NCBI RefSeq assembly: GCF_013002715.1
Contig: NZ_JABENB010000001.1
Coordinates: forward strand, 496,001 to 560,000
DNA length: 64,000 bases
Direction of reading: 5' to 3'
DNA from: Flexivirga aerilata
GTDB taxonomy: Bacteria; Actinomycetota; Actinomycetes; Actinomycetales; Dermatophilaceae
The notes under the pieces are model-generated. The model did no database searches. It saw only the letters and a list, made by a program, of their open reading frames with translations, and was not told the DNA's origin. A program made the position numbers and the translations under genes. Shown in pieces: positions 34,341 through 42,765 of the stretch (position 1 is its first letter; each line of letters starts with the position of its first letter).

Positions 34341-34844
34341 TCAGGCCCTGAGCACCCGTCCCGGCCCGGGCGTATGACGAGCCGCCCGCACGGCGGCGAG
34401 GATCCGGGCGGTTGCGGAGTCGATGTCCCACCACTCGTCGAGCGGCAACCACTCATGGTCGGTCGCCTCGCTCGCCACCCGGATGTCGGGCTCGCGATCG
34501 CACAGCACGCGGAAGATGACGTCGATGTGCCGCAGCTTCGGCTCGAAGACGGTCGCGAAGGCATCGCCCGGGTCGATGCGTAATCCGGTCTCCTCCAACA
34601 CTTCTCGGGCAACGGCCTGCTCCGGACGTTCGCCGCGCTCGATCAGGCCGCCGGGCAGACTGACGCCGCGACGGTGCGTCTGCCGAAGGGCGAGCAACGC
34701 GCCGTCGTGCTCGATCAGGGCGATCGCCCCGACGCTGAACGTCGGCGTGGTGAGCCGGACCAGTCGATAGCTCGGCCCGGTCGGCAGCCAGCGGAAGAGG
34801 GTGAGGCCGAGGCGTCGCAGCGGACCGGGACGAGCGTGCGACAT
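34341..34844 (-). CDS. NUDIX hydrolase
   Basis: 167 residues from ATG 34844, overlapping the upstream FAD oxidoreductase stop as TGATG. The Nudix box is complete: GGLIERGERPEQAVAREVLE followed by ETGL, matching G-x5-E-x7-REVxEExGL. The N-terminal extension (GLTLFRWLPTGPSYRLVRL) is typical of actinobacterial NUDIX proteins coupled to redox genes. It should hydrolyse a nucleoside-diphosphate-linked substrate with Mg2+. The C-terminal WLPLDEWWDIDSATARIL is a common substrate-recognition end. Substrate not predictable. Confidence 0.9.
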   Translation of the reverse strand: MSHARPGPLRRLGLTLFRWLPTGPSYRLVRLTTPTFSVGAIALIEHDGALLALRQTHRRGVSLPGGLIERGERPEQAVAREVLEETGLRIDPGDAFATVFEPKLRHIDVIFRVLCDREPDIRVASEATDHEWLPLDEWWDIDSATARILAAVRAARHTPGPGRVLRA

Positions 34845-36511
34845 CAGCCCGCCTGGGCGGCGGCCGCCCGGCCCGCGGATCGGCCCGAGAAGATGCAGCC
34901 ACCGAGGAAGGTCCCCTCGAGCGAGTTGTAACCGTGCACCCCGCCACCGCCGAAGCCGGCCGCCTCGCCGGCCGCGAAGAGTCCTTCGACCGGTGCACCG
35001 GACGCATCCAGCACCCGCGACTGGAGGTCGGTTTGCAAGCCTCCCAACGACTTTCGGGTCAGCACGTGCAGCTTGACCCCGATCAGCGGACCGGCGGCCG
35101 GGTCGAGGATCTTGTGCGGCTTCGCGACCCGCACCAGCCGGTCGCCGCGGTAGCGGCGCGCGCCGCGCAGCGCCGTCACCTGGGCGTCCTTGGTGAAGGG
35201 GTTGTCCAGCTCGCGATCGCGCGCCACGATCTGGCGTTCGATCTCCGCTGCGTCGAGCAACGGCTCGTCGGTGAGTGCGTTCATCTTCGCGACGAGGTCC
35301 GAAATATCCTCTGCGACAACGAAGTCCGCGCCGTGCTCCTTGAACGCCTCGACCGGGCCGGGTGCTCCCTTGCGCAACCGCGAGGCGAGCAGCTTGAGAT
35401 CCTTGTTGGTGATGTCCGGGTTCTGCTCCGACCCGGAGAGTGCGAATTCCTTCTCGATGATCTTCTGTGTCAGGACGAACCACGAGTGGTCGTGCGGCGC
35501 GAGTTCCGGTGTGGTGCGCAGATATCGGAGCGTCCCGAGAGTGTCGAAACCGGGCAGGTAAGGGTGCGGCAGCCGTCGGCCGAGCGCGTCGAACCACATC
35601 GACGACGGCCCGGGCAGGATGCGGATCGCGTGCTGCGGCCACACCGGGTCCCAGTTGCGGATGCCCTCGACGTAGTGCCACATGCGGTCCCGGTTGACCG
35701 TGCGCCCGCCGGCGCGCTCGGCGATCTCGATCATCCGGCCGTCGACGTATGCCGGCACTCCCGTGATCATCTGCTGCGGCGCCGCACCGAGACGCGACGG
35801 CCACCACTTGCGCACGAGCTCGTGGTTGCCACCGATCCCGCCGCTGGTAACCACCACCGCCTGCGCGGTGACTTCGAAATCCCCGACTTCGTCGCGGTTG
35901 CTGGCAACCCCGCGAGGAGCGTTGTCCTCCTTGAGGATTCGTCCCCTCACGCCCACGACTGCACCTTCGGAGGTGACGAGCTCGTCAACCCGGTGCCGGT
36001 GCAGGAAGCGCACGTGCCCCGTCTCGACCGCGGCGAGCGCGGCCTCGGCGAACGGCTTGACCACGCCCGTGCCGGTGCCCCAGGAGATGTGGAAGCGCGG
36101 CACCGAGTTGCCGTGGCCGTCGGCGCGGCCGTCTCCGCGCTCGGCCCACCCGACGACGCCGAGCCAGCCCATGCCGCGCTCCTTCAGCCAGGCGCGCTTC
36201 TCGCCGGCCGCGAACTCGACATACGCCCGCGCCCACCGCTGCGCCCACGAGTCCTCGTCGTCGAGCCGGTCGAAGGCGGCGCTGCCCTGCCAGTCCTGCC
36301 AGGCGAGTTCGACCGAGTCCTTGATGCCGAGGCGGCGCTGCTCGGGCGAGTTCACGAAGAACAACCCACCGAGCGACCACCACGCCTGACCGCCGAGATT
36401 GGCCGCGCTCTCCTGGTCGACGATGACGACCCGCTTGCCCGCCGCGACGAGTTCGCCGGCCGCGACCAAACCGGCCAGGCCCGCGCCGACGACGATGACG
36501 TCTGCGTCCAT
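34844..36511 (-). CDS. FAD-binding dehydrogenase (KstD-like/fumarate reductase flavoprotein family)
   Basis: 555 residues from ATG 36511, with GGAGGT 8 nt upstream. MDADVIVVGAGLAGLVAAGE is the dinucleotide fold, followed by GKRVVIVDQE and the FAD-contacting GGQAWWSLGGLFFVNSPEQR. Near the end are FAAGEAAGFGGGGVHGYNSL and EGTFLGGCIFSGR, typical of actinobacterial 'FAD-binding dehydrogenases' related to 3-ketosteroid-delta1-dehydrogenase. It probably dehydrogenates a hydrophobic ring or enone substrate. No steroid genes are nearby, so specificity is open. Translationally coupled to the NUDIX gene. Confidence 0.85.
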   Translation of the reverse strand: MDADVIVVGAGLAGLVAAGELVAAGKRVVIVDQESAANLGGQAWWSLGGLFFVNSPEQRRLGIKDSVELAWQDWQGSAAFDRLDDEDSWAQRWARAYVEFAAGEKRAWLKERGMGWLGVVGWAERGDGRADGHGNSVPRFHISWGTGTGVVKPFAEAALAAVETGHVRFLHRHRVDELVTSEGAVVGVRGRILKEDNAPRGVASNRDEVGDFEVTAQAVVVTSGGIGGNHELVRKWWPSRLGAAPQQMITGVPAYVDGRMIEIAERAGGRTVNRDRMWHYVEGIRNWDPVWPQHAIRILPGPSSMWFDALGRRLPHPYLPGFDTLGTLRYLRTTPELAPHDHSWFVLTQKIIEKEFALSGSEQNPDITNKDLKLLASRLRKGAPGPVEAFKEHGADFVVAEDISDLVAKMNALTDEPLLDAAEIERQIVARDRELDNPFTKDAQVTALRGARRYRGDRLVRVAKPHKILDPAAGPLIGVKLHVLTRKSLGGLQTDLQSRVLDASGAPVEGLFAAGEAAGFGGGGVHGYNSLEGTFLGGCIFSGRSAGRAAAAQAG

Positions 36512-36546
36512 CTGGTGCAACCTCCGTGGGATCGGGGGTTCCAACC

Positions 36547-36552
36547 TAACCT
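36547..36552 (+). promoter_or_regulatory. -10 box TAACCT, leaderless start at 36559
   Basis: TAACCT, 6 nt (ggtcgt), ATG 36559; no Shine-Dalgarno sequence. The divergent FAD gene has a standard leader on the other strand. Confidence 0.6.
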
Positions 36553-36558
36553 GGTCGT

Positions 36559-37437
36559 ATGGCGACCGAACGCTTCGACCAGATTGTCGATCGGCTGTAT
36601 GGCGAGCCGCCCGCCAACTTCGTAGCCGAGCGCGACGCCGCCGCCAAGCAGGCTCGCGAGGCCGGCGACAAGGAGCTGGCGACCAGGTTGAAGGCCCTCC
36701 GTCGCCCCGCGGCATCCGCCGCACTCGTCAACCGGCTGGTGCGCAGCGCGGCCGAACCCGGCATACCCCAGCTGCTCGACCTCGGTGCACGACTGCGCGA
36801 GGCGCAGAGCAATCTCAACGGCGCAGCGATGAAAACGCTGGGCGCAGAACGCAATCGGCTGGTCGCCGGGCTGCTCGAATCGGTCGCCGGCCTCACCGAC
36901 GAACCGCTCACCGCGAGCGCGAAGGACCAGCTCGCCGCCACCTTCACGGCGGCGATCGCCGATCCGGCCGCGGAGTCGGCGGTGAGCAGCGGCCGGCTGG
37001 TCAACCCGATCAGCTACAGCGGCTTCGGCGAGGTGGACGTCAGTGACGCCGTCGCCACCCCGCTGCCGGCGACGCGCGCGACCCCCAAGTATGACGACAG
37101 CTCCGACGACACCGACGACACCGCCGCCGAGAGCACTGACGACACCGACACCGAGACCGACACCGACGACAAGGCCGCCAACGCGACCAGGGAGGCCGAA
37201 GAGCGCGCCGCCGCCGCGAAGCGGATGCTCCAGTGCGCCCAGCAGTCACTGCAGGACGCGCAGGCCGCCGAGGCGTCGGCGCAGGCCGCGCTGGAGCTGG
37301 CCGAGCGGACGCTCGCGTCGGCTCGGCATACCCACGACAACGCCGCGGAGCGCGCCCGCAAGGCCACCGCCGCCCGCGAACTCGCCGAGCAGGCGGTCGC
37401 CGACGCGGCCGCGGTCGCGGACGGGGCTACTTCGTGA
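36559..37437 (+). CDS. Coiled-coil hypothetical protein with acidic linker
   Basis: 292 residues. Residues 1-160 are a helical domain (MATERFDQIVDRLYGEPPAN, LKALRRPAASAALVNRLVR). It is a conserved actinobacterial type that I cannot name. Residues 175-215 are a Thr/Asp-rich acidic linker. Residues 215-290 are an Ala/Glu/Gln-rich heptad-like coiled coil (EEARAAAAKRMLQ-type, AQAALELAERTLASA). No signal peptide or enzymatic motif. Overlaps the convergent lipoprotein gene by 11 bp. Confidence 0.7.
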   Translation: MATERFDQIVDRLYGEPPANFVAERDAAAKQAREAGDKELATRLKALRRPAASAALVNRLVRSAAEPGIPQLLDLGARLREAQSNLNGAAMKTLGAERNRLVAGLLESVAGLTDEPLTASAKDQLAATFTAAIADPAAESAVSSGRLVNPISYSGFGEVDVSDAVATPLPATRATPKYDDSSDDTDDTAAESTDDTDTETDTDDKAANATREAEERAAAAKRMLQCAQQSLQDAQAAEASAQAALELAERTLASARHTHDNAAERARKATAARELAEQAVADAAAVADGATS

Positions 37438-38020
37438 TGAGGGCCTGGCAGTAGGTGCGCAGGGCCGCGTTGTCGGCGTTGAACTTGGTGGTGCTGACGG
37501 TCTGCCGGTCGGTGCGCGACTTCGCCATCGACTCCATGTCGCTCGCAACCGTGCCGACCTTCGCGACGAAGCCGGAGTCGCCGGCCTGCGGGCCGAGCTT
37601 GCGCAGCTCGGTGGCAGTCTTGCGGAAGTTCGCGGCAGCCGAGTCGAGCTGACTCGACACCTGCGTCTCGACAGCCTTGTTCCACGTGGTCGCGGCGGAG
37701 TTGCTCTTGTTGAGCGCGGTCGTGCAGGCGCCGACCGGGTCGATCTTCACCGACGGGGAGGAGTTGCTCGCCGAGGCCGAGCCGCTCGCGGAGCCGCTGC
37801 CGGACGCGGCCGACGACGAGCCGGCCGAGCCGCTCGCTGCAGCCGAACTCGTCGACGGCGCAGCCGCGCTCGTGGTCGCGGAGGAGCTGGTGGCGGTGGG
37901 CAGGGTGCTGCTGGACGCCGCGTCGTTCGAGCCGCTGCTGGAGCAGGCGGTCAGCGCGGCGACGCCGCAAGCGGCGGCCGCGAGGGCGGTCAGCCGCTTC
38001 ACGTTATGGGTTGTGCTCAT
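37427..38020 (-). CDS. Secreted lipoprotein, Ser/Ala-rich
   Basis: 197 residues from ATG 38020. The signal peptide MSTTHNVKRLTALAAAACGV is followed by a lipobox at ALTAC. A 60-residue Ser/Ala/Gly low-complexity spacer follows, then a helical domain with two cysteines (VGACTTALNKSNSAATTW and ALRTYCQALITK) that could form a disulfide. No known domain recognised. It is probably anchored to the outer face of the membrane, with the spacer crossing the cell wall. Confidence 0.75.
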   Translation of the reverse strand: MSTTHNVKRLTALAAAACGVAALTACSSSGSNDAASSSTLPTATSSSATTSAAAPSTSSAAASGSAGSSSAASGSGSASGSASASNSSPSVKIDPVGACTTALNKSNSAATTWNKAVETQVSSQLDSAAANFRKTATELRKLGPQAGDSGFVAKVGTVASDMESMAKSRTDRQTVSTTKFNADNAALRTYCQALITK

Positions 38021-38085
38021 GTGACCACCATGCATGGCGGGCGTGTCGCTCTCCAAATCGCGTGATCCGCGTCACGCCGCGGATC

Positions 38086-39084
38086 TCAGCCGCCTGCGGA
38101 CGGCGCCTCGGTGGGCGTGGCGGCGGGCGAGGCCGTGGGCGTGGCGGCCGGCCCCGCCGTCGACGGCGCACTGGCCCGACGCGCCATCTCGGGGTGCTGA
38201 TCGAGCCAGCGCAGCATGTTGTCCGCGACCCACTCGGGGTAGTCGAGCATCGGCGTGTGCCCCTGGGCGGCGCCCTCGACATACGTCCACTGCGGGTGCG
38301 CTGCGGCCAGCCCCTGCGCGGCACGCACGCTCACCAGCTTGTCGCGCGCACCGTGCAACAGCAGCACCGGCTGGAGGATCTTGTTCATGGTGGCGGCGTA
38401 CTTGCCGCGGCGGGTGATCTCCCACAGCACCGACTTGGCCGCCGCGAGGAACTGCGCGTCCCCGTCCGGGACCTCCTCACGCCGCTGCGCGGCGCCGTCG
38501 AGGTGGAGCTTGAACAGCTCGGGACTGACCCGCTTGATGTCGCTGGTGACCAGCTTCAGCACGCCCCGCACCTGCTGCTCCAGCGACGCGCGCTTGGCCT
38601 GGTCGGCGAGGAAGCGCGGCCCGAGACCGGGCGTGGCGTAGATGCCGAAACCCACTGCCACCAACGGATGCGGCCGTTTCGTGGGACTGATCGGGATCGC
38701 CGGGTCGATGAGTACGGCGCCGGCCACGGCCCGCTTGTCGGCGGCCGCGAGCTTGGCGGTGAGCAGCCCGCCCATCGAGTTGCCGGCGACGATCGCCGGG
38801 CGGTCGCAGACGGTCTGCACGAAGCGCTGCAGCAGCCGCAGGTTGGCCGGCACCTTCGCCAGGGCCGGCGCGACCCGCGTCATACCGTGCCCGCCGAGGT
38901 CGAGCGCGATCACCCGGCCACGCTCCGCCAGCAGGGGCATCACGTCGGCCCAGTTGGCCCAGGAGCCGCCGAGCCCGTGCACCAGCACGAACGTCGGCCC
39001 GTCCTCCGGGCCGGCGACGGTCACGTAGTGCACACGGGTGCCGTCAAGCTCGACGAACCGGTCTCGGGGCTGCGCAGTGGTCAC
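38086..39084 (-). CDS. Alpha/beta hydrolase
   Basis: 332 residues from GTG 39084. Classic fold: oxyanion region VLVHGLGGSWANW, nucleophile elbow AGNSMGGLL, acid in LLHGARDKLVS and catalytic histidine in GAAQGHTPMLDYPEWV. The final 30 residues are Pro/Ala/Thr-rich and probably disordered. It belongs to the general esterase/lipase-like group without a lid signature; substrate unknown. A -10 box (TATGTT) lies 8 nt before the start and is embedded in a 15-bp palindrome. Confidence 0.88.
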   Translation of the reverse strand: MTTAQPRDRFVELDGTRVHYVTVAGPEDGPTFVLVHGLGGSWANWADVMPLLAERGRVIALDLGGHGMTRVAPALAKVPANLRLLQRFVQTVCDRPAIVAGNSMGGLLTAKLAAADKRAVAGAVLIDPAIPISPTKRPHPLVAVGFGIYATPGLGPRFLADQAKRASLEQQVRGVLKLVTSDIKRVSPELFKLHLDGAAQRREEVPDGDAQFLAAAKSVLWEITRRGKYAATMNKILQPVLLLHGARDKLVSVRAAQGLAAAHPQWTYVEGAAQGHTPMLDYPEWVADNMLRWLDQHPEMARRASAPSTAGPAATPTASPAATPTEAPSAGG

Positions 39085-39089
39085 GGTCG

Positions 39090-39104
39090 CCCAACATAGT
39101 TGGG
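39090..39104. promoter_or_regulatory. Palindromic operator-like site over the hydrolase promoter
   Basis: CCCAACATAGTTGGG is a perfect 6-3-6 inverted repeat. On the minus strand it contains TATGTT, the probable -10 box 8 nt before GTG 39084. A repressor bound here would block transcription. No linked regulator gene is obvious. Confidence 0.45.
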
Positions 39105-39158
39105 AAAACCAACTCGTGGGTAACAAAACCCTGCCCGTATGTCGGGCGACCGTGCCGC

Positions 39159-40196
39159 TCAGGCCCGCGAGAGGTTGGCGGCCGCCTGCCGGTCGAGCTG
39201 CTTCAGCCGCTTCATCGCCGCCTTCTGCCGCGCGCCGTCACCGGAGTGCAGGTCGGTGTTCAGCGCCTTGATCTCGGCCGGGTTGAGCCCGGCCCGCTTC
39301 GCACCCCGCAGGCTCTCCGGGGATGCCAGATCGATGTTCGGCACCGCGACCGCACCGGGCAGCGTCCGGCTCGTCGATCCCGACGAGGCGATGCTCGGCA
39401 TCGGCATCGAGCTGCCGACCAGCGACGGGCTGATGACCGCCGCGAGCGCCTTGTTGCCCGAGGTGTTGGGGTGGTAGGACTCCTCGACCGGGTTGGACAG
39501 CCCGTTGATCCACTCGCCCTTGGTGCCGCAGACCTCGTGGCCGGTGAACGGCGCCCGCGGGTCGACCCACGTCATGCTGTGCGCGCCGGCCTTGGTGCGC
39601 TCCAGGCTGTTGAGGTCGTCGGTGGCCGAGTTGAGCGACGCTTCCTCGTCCGGGGAGAAGAACGTCAGCGCGTTGCAGTCTTCCCCGTTGAAGATGTGCG
39701 GGTAGCCGCTGATCACGATCTTGGCGTTGGGTGCCTTGCTGCGCACCGACGCGAAGAGCGAGTCGTAGCGACCGGGCAGGCTGCCGGTCAGCACGGCGCG
39801 GCCGCCGGCGATGGCGCCGTTGCAGTCGCTCATCCAGCCCGGCTTCGCGCACTCGGTGAGCACGCTGGAGAAGCCGACGTCGTTGCCGCCGATCGTCATC
39901 GTCACGTATCTCGTGCCGGTGCCGAGCGTGCCGAGCTGGTTCGCCGACACGTCCGCGGTCTTCGCCCCACTGCACGCCTGGTAGCTGAGCGCCAGGCCCT
40001 TCGCCGAGGCGATCAGCGGCGCGTAGCCGAGTGGCGACTGGTAGCAGGAGTTCTGCGAGGACCGCGTGCCGACGCCCGCGGAGTAGGAGTCGCCCAGGGC
40101 GACGTAGGTCGTGCCGGCCGCGTCGGCCGACGGCATCACAAGAGCTGCGGCCGCGAGGCCTGCGGTCGCGGACAGCACCGCTCCGATCCGTTTCAT
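39159..40196 (-). CDS. Secreted SGNH/GDSL hydrolase
   Basis: 345 residues from ATG 40196 with a signal peptide (MKRIGAVLSATAGLAAAALV...SADA). Block I GDSYSAGVG carries the nucleophile Ser, block III has GGNDVGF, and block V SYHPNTSGNKAL has the catalytic His. Paired cysteines (NSCYQ/QACSG, TECAK/SDCNG, EDCNAL/EVCGT) match the three-disulfide actinobacterial lipases such as Streptomyces SCO7513-type enzymes. The predicted role is extracellular ester or lipid hydrolysis. A C-terminal extension after the catalytic domain (KRAGLNPAEIKALN, RLKQLDRQ) is shared with the next gene. Confidence 0.9.
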   Translation of the reverse strand: MKRIGAVLSATAGLAAAALVMPSADAAGTTYVALGDSYSAGVGTRSSQNSCYQSPLGYAPLIASAKGLALSYQACSGAKTADVSANQLGTLGTGTRYVTMTIGGNDVGFSSVLTECAKPGWMSDCNGAIAGGRAVLTGSLPGRYDSLFASVRSKAPNAKIVISGYPHIFNGEDCNALTFFSPDEEASLNSATDDLNSLERTKAGAHSMTWVDPRAPFTGHEVCGTKGEWINGLSNPVEESYHPNTSGNKALAAVISPSLVGSSMPMPSIASSGSTSRTLPGAVAVPNIDLASPESLRGAKRAGLNPAEIKALNTDLHSGDGARQKAAMKRLKQLDRQAAANLSRA

Positions 40197-40331
40197 AGGG
40201 ATCAACCTGGCCTGCCCGGGCGACGTGTGGGGGTACGGGAGCCGAAAATTTCTCCGCGCCAAGGTCAGAACTTGGTAAAGACCACCGTGGTGCAGACCAC
40301 CGCGATCACGGCGGGGCTCAGCGGCGGCGGC

Positions 40332-41291
40332 TCAGCGGCGGCGGCTCCGCACCTGCCGGTCCAGCTCCCGCAGCCGCGCGTGCGCGGCCGGGTCGTCGCG
40401 CTCGGCACCCAGCGCCGCGACCTCGTCGGGGTCGAGACCGTGCCGCTCCGCGCCCTCGCGGCTCGCCCGCCCGGTCAGGTCCGGGATCTGGAAAACCGGT
40501 GCGGGAGTGGGGAGTTCGGCACCCTGCGCGACGTTGGACCGCCACAGGTCGAGCGCCGGCCTCGGCAGCACCGTCTCGGCCACCCCGAAAGCCCTGCCGA
40601 CCGCCGACGTGTAGGCGCCGTGGCCGTCCGCCGTCGGGTGGAACGACTCCTGGATCGGCAGCACCACGTCGTGGATCCACGCCTGCGGGTCACAGACCGC
40701 GTGACCGGCGAAAGCGTCTCGCACGTCGACGAATTCGAAGCCGGCAGCATCCGCCGCGCCGCCGATCACCTGGGCGAGTTCGTCGGCCGCGTCGTTGAGG
40801 CGGGTCATCTCCTGCGTCGTGAAGAAGGTGACCAGGCTGCAGTCGACACCGTTGAACAGGCGTGGGTAGCCGGCCACCACCACGCGTGCCTTCGGTGCTC
40901 GCGCGCGGATTGCGTCGTACACGGTGGAGAGGCGGGTGGGCAGTTGCTCACGCAGGACCGTGAGCGCCGCATCGATCACGGGGCCGGAGTCGCCCATCCA
41001 GGCGGGCTTGGCGCACTCGGTGAGCACGTGGGTGAAGCCGATGTCGTTGCCACCCACCGTCACCGAGACGTATGACGCAGCCTCCGGCACCGACGCGAGC
41101 TGGGTGCCGGTCACGTCCGCGACGGTCGCCCCGATGCACGCCTGCAGATCGACCTGCACCCCGAGACCGGCCGCCACCTGCACCGGGTAGGCGGCCGCGG
41201 TCTGCCAGCACGAGGTCTGCGGATCCCCAGCGCCGACGCCGGCGGCGTAGGAGTCGCCGAGGGCGACGTAGGCGGGTTCTGCGGTGGCCAC
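40332..41291 (-). CDS. SGNH/GDSL hydrolase paralog lacking an obvious signal peptide
   Basis: 319 residues from GTG 41291, directly reading ATAEPAYVALGDSYAAGVGA. Nucleophile block GDSYAAG, GGNDIGF and SFHPTADGHGAY are intact, and the cysteine pairs (TSCWQ/QACIG, DCSLV, AVCDP) are kept. It shares its C-terminal extension (GAERHGLDPDEVAALG, RLRELDRQ) with the downstream paralog. Only about 23 bp separate it from the PucR stop, so no room exists for a signal peptide unless an upstream start inside the PucR region is used. The stop is followed by a tandem 14-15 bp repeat of CTCAGCGGCGGCGG. Confidence 0.82.
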   Translation of the reverse strand: MATAEPAYVALGDSYAAGVGAGDPQTSCWQTAAAYPVQVAAGLGVQVDLQACIGATVADVTGTQLASVPEAASYVSVTVGGNDIGFTHVLTECAKPAWMGDSGPVIDAALTVLREQLPTRLSTVYDAIRARAPKARVVVAGYPRLFNGVDCSLVTFFTTQEMTRLNDAADELAQVIGGAADAAGFEFVDVRDAFAGHAVCDPQAWIHDVVLPIQESFHPTADGHGAYTSAVGRAFGVAETVLPRPALDLWRSNVAQGAELPTPAPVFQIPDLTGRASREGAERHGLDPDEVAALGAERDDPAAHARLRELDRQVRSRRR

Positions 41292-41314
41292 GCACCCATC
41301 CCAGCAGAAACCGG

Positions 41315-42670
41315 TCAGTCGGTGGGCGGTCGACGCCCGGCACGCAGGACGAGCTCCAGCTCGAACCGGCGGTCGGGGTCGTCGAGTTCGTCGCCGAAGA
41401 CGTCGCGCAGCTGCGCCAACCGGTAACCGACCGTCTGCGGGTGCACGTGCAGGTCCTCGGCGATGCGGGCCCGCTCGCCGCGGTGCCGCAGCCAGGCGAG
41501 CAGGGTCTCGGCGAGCCGTTCGCGTTGCGCGGGCCGCAGGTCGAGCATCGGCTCGAAGCACACGGTGGCCAGGTCCTCCATCAGCAACGGATCGGCTTGC
41601 AGCGCAATGGCCGACAGATGGTCGTCGACGAAGCGCGGCTCCTCGCTGTCGTCGGCGAACGCCGGCGTCGCGGCGGCCATCGCGGCCGCGCGGTGCGACT
41701 CGCCGGCACCCTCCCACGGCCGGACCGGCCCGATCCACGCACGCCGCCCGCGGAGCGCCGACGCCAGCTCGGACCGCGCCTTGGCCGTCTCGGCGGCGGC
41801 CACCAGCGCCACGACCTCACCGGTGCGGCCGCTGATCAGCGCCTGGTCGCCGAGCAGCGCCCGCAGCCCCTCGGCGTGCTCCGGCGGCAGCACGATCGCG
41901 CGCACCCGCGGCGGGATCGTCCAGCCCGCGCCGCCGGCAAGGCGCCGCGCCTCCACCTCGGGCAGATTGCCACCGAGCAACCGCCGCAGCAGCGACTCGC
42001 GGCGCCGGTCGCGCTCACCGACCTGACGGGACTGCTCCTCGGTGAAGCCCTCGACGCTCGCGGCGGACATCTCGTCGATGTAGACGAAGATCGACTCACC
42101 GAGCGGCAGCATCAGCCGGGGCTCGATGCCGGCCCGCTCGGCGACGCCCGACGCCGCCCGGAAGGTGACGCGAGCGCCGAGCCGGTATGCCGACAGCAGC
42201 GCCTCGAGCGACCGGCCGCTGCGTGCCTCACCGATGCCGATCTGCCGGTAGACAGCGCGGGTCTCGGGCTTGAGCGCCGGCTCGTCGCGACCGGGCAGAT
42301 CGATGAACAGCCGGCCGAGCGCGATCTCGACACCGCGCCGCACTGCCGCCCCGAACTCGCCCTCCAGCGGCCGCGAATACTCCGGCACCTCCTGCGGGAT
42401 GCGGCCGATGATCTCCTCGACGAGCTCCGGCACCGCGTCGGCGAGGATCTCGCTGAGCTCGCGGGGCAGGGTCGACCAGGGCTGTTCGGCGCCGATCGGT
42501 CCGGCGGCCGAAGCGGGCTTCGACGCGGGCTTCGATGCAGGCCCCGATGCTGGCCTCGATGTCGGCCCGGATGCAGGCCCTGTGGGGGAACCTTTCCCGG
42601 AGCCTCCTTCGAGCTGCCTCCCAGGTGCCTCCGGGGTCGATGTGCTGGAAGGGACGACCGTCATCGCCAT
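41315..42670 (-). CDS. PucR/CdaR-type helix-turn-helix regulator
   Basis: 451 residues from ATG 42670. The first 60 residues are a Pro/Ser/Ala/Gly low-complexity tail with repeated GPAS and KPAS units (42500-42600). Residues 70-200 are a helical sensor region (EQPWSTLPRELSEILADAVP). A GGDEF-like central domain follows, and the C-terminal HTH_30 motif is LAETLLAWLRHRGERARIAE with LHVHPQTVGYRLAQL. Divergent from the ferredoxin reductase-desaturase pair, an arrangement that argues for control of unsaturated fatty acid synthesis. Confidence 0.85.
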   Translation of the reverse strand: MAMTVVPSSTSTPEAPGRQLEGGSGKGSPTGPASGPTSRPASGPASKPASKPASAAGPIGAEQPWSTLPRELSEILADAVPELVEEIIGRIPQEVPEYSRPLEGEFGAAVRRGVEIALGRLFIDLPGRDEPALKPETRAVYRQIGIGEARSGRSLEALLSAYRLGARVTFRAASGVAERAGIEPRLMLPLGESIFVYIDEMSAASVEGFTEEQSRQVGERDRRRESLLRRLLGGNLPEVEARRLAGGAGWTIPPRVRAIVLPPEHAEGLRALLGDQALISGRTGEVVALVAAAETAKARSELASALRGRRAWIGPVRPWEGAGESHRAAAMAAATPAFADDSEEPRFVDDHLSAIALQADPLLMEDLATVCFEPMLDLRPAQRERLAETLLAWLRHRGERARIAEDLHVHPQTVGYRLAQLRDVFGDELDDPDRRFELELVLRAGRRPPTD

Positions 42671-42752
42671 ACACCTCGAATTTATTGCGTCACGCTAGTT
42701 TTACCGGGCTCATTGTAGGCCCGGGGTGGATGAACGAGCGCGCCATGCCAAT

Positions 42753-42758
42753 TACAGT
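42753..42758 (+). promoter_or_regulatory. -10 box TACAGT, leaderless start of the reductase
   Basis: TACAGT followed by 7 nt and ATG 42766. The 95-bp gap to the PucR start is A/T-richer than its surroundings and includes an imperfect palindrome GGGCTCATTGTAGGCCC near 42705 that could be an operator. Confidence 0.55.
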
Positions 42759-42765
42759 AGGGGTC

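Noticed and set aside
41292..41738. Upstream extension of the second SGNH hydrolase frame
   Set aside because: It is an off-frame reading of the PucR C-terminal region with no signal-peptide character.
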